From the NCBI GenBank assembly GCA_019414345.1, contig DXMF01000037.1, positions 1 to 64,000 on the forward strand: a stretch of DNA of 64,000 nt, written 5' to 3'. The DNA is from Collinsella sp. (lineage in GTDB: Bacteria > Actinomycetota > Coriobacteriia > Coriobacteriales > Coriobacteriaceae). Below the pieces are notes generated by a model that saw only the letters and a program-made list of their open reading frames with translations, did no database searches and had not been told where the DNA came from. The position numbers and the translations under genes are program-made. Of this stretch, positions 59,630-64,000 are shown piece after piece; the stretch's first letter is position 1; every line of letters begins with the position of its first letter.

Positions 59630-60352
59630 TTGTCCGACATCCGATATAAACGCGTGCTTCTGAAGCTTTCCGGCGAAGCACTGATGGGCGACGGCCAATA
59701 TGGTATCGACCCCAAGATTACCGACCATCTTGCCAAGCAGGTCAAGGAGCTGCTCGCCGTTGGCCATGAGGTCGGCGTTGTTGTCGGCGGCGGCAACATT
59801 TTCCGCGGCATGGCCGGCGCTGCTGGTGGCATGGAGCGCGCCCAGGCCGACTACATGGGCATGCTGGCAACCGTTATGAACGCGCTCGCCCTGCAGGATG
59901 CCTTTGAGCACAACGATGTTCCCTGCCGCGTGATGAGCGCTATCCAGATGAACGAGATCTGCGAGCCCTATATTCGCCGTCGCGCCATCAACCACCTTTC
60001 CAAGGGTAATGTCGTTATTTTTGCCGCCGGTTCGGGCAATCCGTACTTTACGACCGACACCGCCGCGGCTCTTCGTGCCTGCGAGATCGGTGCCGAGATT
60101 CTGATTAAGGCCACCAAGGTTGACGGCATCTACGACAAGGATCCTGTCAAGTGTTCCGATGCCGTCCGTTTTGACAAGATTACCTATCACGAGGTTCTCG
60201 TCCGCGGTCTGCAGGTTATGGATTCCACGGCCACGGCGCTGTGCCAGGATAACCGTATGCCGATTTTGGTCCTCAACATCGATGGCGAGGACACCGTCAA
60301 ACGCGCGCTTTCGGGTGAGCCCGTCGGCACGCTCGTCTATCAGGAGGATTAA
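59630..60352 (+). CDS. pyrH: Uridylate kinase PyrH
   Basis: Phosphorylates UMP to UDP, an amino-acid-kinase-fold hexamer regulated by GTP and UTP. LLKLSGEALMG, VVGGGNIFRG, NGNPYFTTDTAAALRA-like (AGSGNPYFTTDTAA) and KATKVDGIYDKDP are diagnostic. 240 aa. The start is TTG 59630 with AAAGGAGG upstream. A TATCAT at 59595-59600 is a possible -10. First gene of pyrH-frr-uppS-cdsA-dxr-rseP. Confidence 0.97.
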   Translation: MSDIRYKRVLLKLSGEALMGDGQYGIDPKITDHLAKQVKELLAVGHEVGVVVGGGNIFRGMAGAAGGMERAQADYMGMLATVMNALALQDAFEHNDVPCRVMSAIQMNEICEPYIRRRAINHLSKGNVVIFAAGSGNPYFTTDTAAALRACEIGAEILIKATKVDGIYDKDPVKCSDAVRFDKITYHEVLVRGLQVMDSTATALCQDNRMPILVLNIDGEDTVKRALSGEPVGTLVYQED

Positions 60353-60354
60353 GC

Positions 60355-60891
60355 ATGGCAGAGAACATCACCGCCCACATGGACAAGTCGCTCGAGTCCC
60401 TCAAGCACAACTTCTCCAAGGTTCGCACGGGCCGCGCCAACGCTAACATTCTGTCCGACATTTCGGTCGATTACTACGGTGTTCCCACGCCGGTTACCCA
60501 GGTTGCCGCCGTTAAGACCCCCGAGGCTCACATGCTGCTTATCGAGCCCTGGGACAAGGCGCTCGTCAACGCAATCGTGAAGGCTATCAGCGCTTCCGAT
60601 CTGGGCATTACTCCCAACTCTGACGGTACCGTCGTGCGCCTGCCGTTCCCGGCTCCCACCGAGGAGCGTCGTCGCGAGCTCGTCAAGGAGTGCCGCGAGT
60701 ATGCCGAGCAGGCCAAGGTCTCCATTCGCAACATCCGTCGCGACTTTAACAACAAGCTCGAGCGCGACGAAGAGCTCACCGAGGACGATGTCCGTCGCGA
60801 GCAGGCCAAGGTCCAGAAGCATACCGATGAGTATGTTGCCAAGGTCGAGGAGCTTCTGAAGGAAAAAGAAGCCGAGGTCATGGAGATCTAA
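60355..60891 (+). CDS. frr: Ribosome recycling factor
   Basis: Splits post-termination ribosomes with EF-G. The long coiled-coil stem (ERRRELVKECREYAEQAKVSIRNIRRD) and RTGRANANILSDISVDYYG region are typical. 178 aa, starting 2 bases after the pyrH stop with GGAGG inside the pyrH end. Confidence 0.97.
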   Translation: MAENITAHMDKSLESLKHNFSKVRTGRANANILSDISVDYYGVPTPVTQVAAVKTPEAHMLLIEPWDKALVNAIVKAISASDLGITPNSDGTVVRLPFPAPTEERRRELVKECREYAEQAKVSIRNIRRDFNNKLERDEELTEDDVRREQAKVQKHTDEYVAKVEELLKEKEAEVMEI

Positions 60892-60892
60892 G

Positions 60893-61687
60893 GTGCAATA
60901 CGACGAGAACAAACTGGTCGAGTACTTTGCCGACGCCCCTGCGGGCGTCGGTTTTTCCGACCTTGACCTCAATAAGATTCCGCATCATATTTCGTGCATC
61001 ATGGACGGTAACGGTCGTTGGGCCACGGCGCGCGGTCTTGCCCGCACCGAGGGACACAAGGCCGGTATCGTCTCCCTGCGCGAGATTATTACCGCATGCG
61101 TGCGTTTGGGCGTCGACGTCCTTTCGGCCTATGCGTTTTCCACCGAAAACTGGAATCGTCCGCAGCATGAGGTCAACGTTTTAATGCATCTGTTTGCTAA
61201 GACGTTTATCGATGAGCTGCCGCTGCTTAAGCGCGAAAACGTGCGCGTTGTCTTTTTGGGCGATATTTCCGCACTGCCCAAGAAGACCCGCGATGTCTTT
61301 GAGCGAGGTCTTGCCGAGTGTGCCGACCATACCGGCATGACGCTGGCACTTGCCGTCAACTACGGAGCCCGTGCCGAGATCACCCGTGCTGTCCGTCAGA
61401 TCGCGCTCGATGCCGCTGCCGGAAAGATCGATCCGGCCGCTATCGACGATGATATGGTTGCTTCGCACCTGTACACCGCTGGGCTACCCGATCCTGAGCT
61501 TGTGATTCGAACCTCCGGCGAGCTTCGCCTTTCGAACTATCTGCTGTGGCAGGTTGCCTATTCCGAGTTTTATGTCACCGATACCTATTGGCCCGACTTT
61601 GATCGTTGGGGTCTTGTCAACGCCATTTTGGCCTATCAGGGCCGCGACCGTAGGTTTGGTGGACTGAGCAAGACCGAGGAGGCTTAA
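60893..61687 (+). CDS. uppS: Undecaprenyl diphosphate synthase UppS
   Basis: A cis-prenyltransferase making the C55 lipid carrier for wall and glycan synthesis. ISCIMDGNGRWATARGLART holds the catalytic Asp, and FSTENWNRP, NYGARAEI and LVIRTSGELRLSNYLLWQ follow. 264 aa. The start is GTG 60893 directly after frr, with a weak TAAG site. Supplies the carrier for both peptidoglycan and the exporter-linked polysaccharide at the left end. Confidence 0.97.
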   Translation: MQYDENKLVEYFADAPAGVGFSDLDLNKIPHHISCIMDGNGRWATARGLARTEGHKAGIVSLREIITACVRLGVDVLSAYAFSTENWNRPQHEVNVLMHLFAKTFIDELPLLKRENVRVVFLGDISALPKKTRDVFERGLAECADHTGMTLALAVNYGARAEITRAVRQIALDAAAGKIDPAAIDDDMVASHLYTAGLPDPELVIRTSGELRLSNYLLWQVAYSEFYVTDTYWPDFDRWGLVNAILAYQGRDRRFGGLSKTEEA

Positions 61688-61689
61688 TC

Positions 61690-62565
61690 GTGTCCGATCG
61701 TCCCAAGGCGTCTGCTCCCAAGGCGCCTGCCGCCAAGAGCGGCGCGGCCGCGACTTCGTGGCTTGCCGGCTTTATTACCCGTGCCGCCGCAGGTATCGTC
61801 TACGCCGTCGTATTTATTCTCTGCCTGGTTTTGGGTATCGTTCCCACCGCCATCTTCGTCTCCGTCATGAGCGGCCTGTGCTGCTTTGAGTATTTCCGCA
61901 TGACGAAGCTCGATGGCAAGGTGGCCAACGAGCGCCTGGGTATCGCTGCCGCCGTGCTCTTTCCGCTCTCGGCGCTGGGCGACTCGCTGCTGTTGAATGC
62001 GCTGCTTTTTGCATTGATGCTTGCGGTGGGCATTTGGTATGTCTGTTCGTCGCGTACCCGCATATCCGATGTGGCTGTGACACTCATGGGTCCCATCTAC
62101 ACCGGTTTTATGCTGTCGGCCATCGTGCTGCTGCGCGATGCCGTGCCCGGTTTTGCCGGCGCCCTGCTTTCGGTGGGTGTTTGCGCGTCTCTCTGGGTCT
62201 CCGATTCGTTTGCCTACATCGTGGGCAGCCGTATCGGCAAGCACAAGATGGTCCCCAAGATTTCTCCCAAAAAGAGCTGGGAGGGCTTTGTCGGCGGCAT
62301 CTTGGGCTCGGTTCTTATCTGGCTTATTTTGTGGGCGACGCATTTCTATAAGCTGAGCTTGCCCTATGCGCTGCTTTGCGGCGTGGTTGTGTCCATCCTG
62401 GGCGTTATCGGTGACCTCATCGAGTCACGCATCAAGCGTGGCGTGGGCGTCAAGGATTCTGGCAACCTTATTCCGGGCCATGGCGGCATGCTCGATCGTA
62501 GCGACTCGCTTATCTTTGGCTGCATTACCGCGCAGCTGCTTTTGATGATCGGAGGCGTGCTGTAA
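61690..62565 (+). CDS. cdsA: Phosphatidate cytidylyltransferase CdsA
   Basis: Makes CDP-diacylglycerol from phosphatidate and CTP. 291 aa with an Ala/Lys/Pro N-terminal tail and about seven membrane helices. The C-terminal signature IGDLIESRIKRGVGVKDSGNLIPGHGGMLDRSDS carries the metal-binding Asp residues (quoted around 238-270). The start is GTG 61690; the stop overlaps the dxr start as TAATG. Confidence 0.95.
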   Translation: MSDRPKASAPKAPAAKSGAAATSWLAGFITRAAAGIVYAVVFILCLVLGIVPTAIFVSVMSGLCCFEYFRMTKLDGKVANERLGIAAAVLFPLSALGDSLLLNALLFALMLAVGIWYVCSSRTRISDVAVTLMGPIYTGFMLSAIVLLRDAVPGFAGALLSVGVCASLWVSDSFAYIVGSRIGKHKMVPKISPKKSWEGFVGGILGSVLIWLILWATHFYKLSLPYALLCGVVVSILGVIGDLIESRIKRGVGVKDSGNLIPGHGGMLDRSDSLIFGCITAQLLLMIGGVL

Positions 62566-63752
62566 TGGCCTTTCAGACGACGTACGCCCCCGATGGCCGT
62601 CTGCGGGTTGCAATTTTGGGCTGTACGGGCTCTATTGGCACCCAGGCGCTCGATGTTTGCCGTCAGCATGCCGACCGTCTGCAGGTGACGGCGCTTTCCG
62701 TTAATTCCAGTACCGCTGAGCTTGTTGCGCTTGCCCGTGAGTTTTCGGTTCCGGCCGTTGCCGTGGCCGACACCACCCACGGTACGGACGCTGTGCTGCA
62801 GGAGCTGCCCGAGGGCACGGAGCTCGGCGTTGGCGCACGGGCCGTGTGCGAGCTCGCATGCCGCGATGATGTCGACTGCGTGCTCGTGGCCATCGTGGGC
62901 GCTGCCGGGCTCGAAGCAAGCCATGCGGCCCTGACATCGAACAGGCGTCTTGCACTTGCTAACAAGGAGTCCCTCGTTGTCGGCGGTGACCTGCTGATGC
63001 CGTTGGCGCAGCCCGGTCAGCTTATTCCAGTCGACTCCGAGCACTCCGCCATCTACCAGTGCTATCTGGGGGAGAATCCGCGCGAGGCTCACTGCATTTG
63101 GCTCACTTGCTCGGGTGGTCCGTTCTTTGGCCGTACGCGCGACGAGCTCAATTGCGTGACACGCTCCGATGCGCTGGCACACCCCACGTGGGCCATGGGT
63201 GCTAAGATCACCATCGACTCTGCGACCCTCATGAATAAGGGCTTGGAGCGTATCGAGGCGATGCACCTGTTCGGGTGCGATCTCGACTTTATCAACGTGG
63301 TCGTTCAGCGCCAGTCAAAGATCCACTCGATGGTCGAGTATGCGGACGGCTCTGTGATGGCACATCTTGGTGCGTCCGACATGCGCATTCCCATCCAGTT
63401 CGCGTTCTCGTATCCCGAGCGGTGGGATACCCCAGCGCCTCGAATCGATTTCCGCGAGCTCGGGCAGCTTACGTTTGATGCTGCCGATATGGACACATTC
63501 CGCTGCCTGGCGCTGGCCGAGCGTGCCGGCAGAACGGGCGGCACCATGCCGTGCGTGCTGAATGCCGCCAACGAAGTTGCCGTCGATGCCTTCCTGCACG
63601 ATGCCTGTACCTTTACCGATATCGACCGTATCGTCGAGTCGTGCATGGATGCACACGATACGCAGGCGGTCGCATCCTTTGAGCAGCTTCGCGATATCGA
63701 TACGTGGGCTCGTGCCAAGGCCGCCGAGGTGCTCGCTGCAACCCGCTCTTAA
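62565..63752 (+). CDS. dxr: DXP reductoisomerase Dxr
   Basis: Converts 1-deoxyxylulose-5-phosphate to MEP, the committed step of the non-mevalonate isoprenoid pathway that feeds UppS. The N-terminal NADPH loop VAILGCTGSIGTQALD, ALANKESLVVGG, PVDSEHSAIYQ, LTCSGGPFFG and SATLMNKGLE are diagnostic. 395 aa. Coupled to cdsA by a 1-base overlap. Confidence 0.97.
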   Translation: MAFQTTYAPDGRLRVAILGCTGSIGTQALDVCRQHADRLQVTALSVNSSTAELVALAREFSVPAVAVADTTHGTDAVLQELPEGTELGVGARAVCELACRDDVDCVLVAIVGAAGLEASHAALTSNRRLALANKESLVVGGDLLMPLAQPGQLIPVDSEHSAIYQCYLGENPREAHCIWLTCSGGPFFGRTRDELNCVTRSDALAHPTWAMGAKITIDSATLMNKGLERIEAMHLFGCDLDFINVVVQRQSKIHSMVEYADGSVMAHLGASDMRIPIQFAFSYPERWDTPAPRIDFRELGQLTFDAADMDTFRCLALAERAGRTGGTMPCVLNAANEVAVDAFLHDACTFTDIDRIVESCMDAHDTQAVASFEQLRDIDTWARAKAAEVLAATRS

Positions 63753-63775
63753 TCGTAAGGATTGCTTTTCGTTTT

Positions 63776-64000
63776 ATGGATACTGTTCTGAGCGTTCTCT
63801 CCTCAGTCTTTTGGGGCCTTTTGATGCTATCCGTCCTCGTGTTTCTGCATGAGGGCGGCCACTTTTTGGCGGCCCGTGCGTGCGGCGTGCGCGTCACCGA
63901 GTTTTTCTTAGGCCTACCGTGCCGCTTTGACATTCATCGTACGTCGCGTCGCATCGGTACCAAGTTTGGCGTGACGCCGCTGCTGCTGGGTGGCTATGCC
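63776..64000 (+). CDS. rseP: RseP-like site-2 membrane metalloprotease, truncated by the window edge
   Basis: Only the first 75 codons are present. A hydrophobic helix (LLMLSVLVFLHEGGHFLAARACG) contains the HEGGH zinc motif at about residues 25-29, followed by LGGYA as in site-2 proteases. The position after dxr matches the usual cdsA-dxr-rseP order. ATG 63776 is preceded by a poorly spaced AAGG. The gene continues beyond the right edge. Confidence 0.92.
   Translation, partial: MDTVLSVLSSVFWGLLMLSVLVFLHEGGHFLAARACGVRVTEFFLGLPCRFDIHRTSRRIGTKFGVTPLLLGGYA

Noticed and set aside
1..64000. CRISPR arrays, complete insertion sequences, prophage or integrase genes
   Set aside because: No regularly spaced direct repeats, transposase or phage genes were seen; the only recombinase is the housekeeping XerC, and the two tRNA-Arg genes show no duplicated 3' ends nearby.

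Overview
The window looks like the chromosome of a GC-rich Actinomycetota of the class Coriobacteriia, most likely Collinsella or a close gut relative. This is an inference from gene content, gene order, frequent TTG/GTG starts and the style of the intergenic repeats; no species marker was searched. Almost all of it is dense housekeeping sequence (roughly 60% GC by eye). The exception is an accessory surface-polysaccharide locus at the left end.

Left end (1-10.9 kb): a low-GC tandem glycosyltransferase is divergent from the dTDP-L-rhamnose genes rmlA, rmlB and a fused rmlC-rmlD. A two-gene, low-GC insert (a DUF4869-like protein and a P-loop protein with a possible Toprim-like second half) sits between rmlA and rmlB. 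A membrane-anchored polyisoprenyl-phosphate-type glycosyltransferase and an ABC-2 polysaccharide exporter follow. This stretch is a mosaic of at least three base compositions and is the most accessory part of the window.

10.9-19.9 kb: between two tRNA-Arg genes (TCT and CCG) lies a leftward aromatic amino acid cluster: aroF, tyrA, aroB, aroA, aroC, pheA, an aroE-aroK fusion and aroQ. It encodes every step from PEP plus erythrose-4-phosphate to chorismate, and then to phenylpyruvate and 4-hydroxyphenylpyruvate. A possible attenuator precedes aroF, and a paired palindromic repeat separates aroC from pheA.

20-35.6 kb: a CtpE-like P-type ATPase, a zinc-ribbon membrane protein, a cyclophilin and a TPR membrane protein precede the elongasome operon mreB-mreC-mreD-pbp2-rodA. 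A DUF697-like protein and the paired radical SAM/DUF2344 genes follow.

35.7-43.8 kb: rplU-rpmA, obgE-nadD-yqeK-rsfS, a reversed dinB, then rpsP-KH-rimM-trmD-lepB.

43.8-52.3 kb: glyQ-glyS, the PPDK regulatory protein with ppdK, rplS and rnhB.

52.4-64 kb: yraN-comM-dprA-trmFO-xerC, rpsB-tsf, and pyrH-frr-uppS-cdsA-dxr running into a truncated rseP at the right edge. xerC appears to start at an ATA codon overlapping the trmFO stop.

No CRISPR array, complete insertion sequence, prophage or rRNA gene was seen. The best candidates for something undescribed are the DUF4869/P-loop pair, the ATA start of xerC, the 37-bp palindromic repeat family, the aroF leader and the phased repeats upstream of ppdK.
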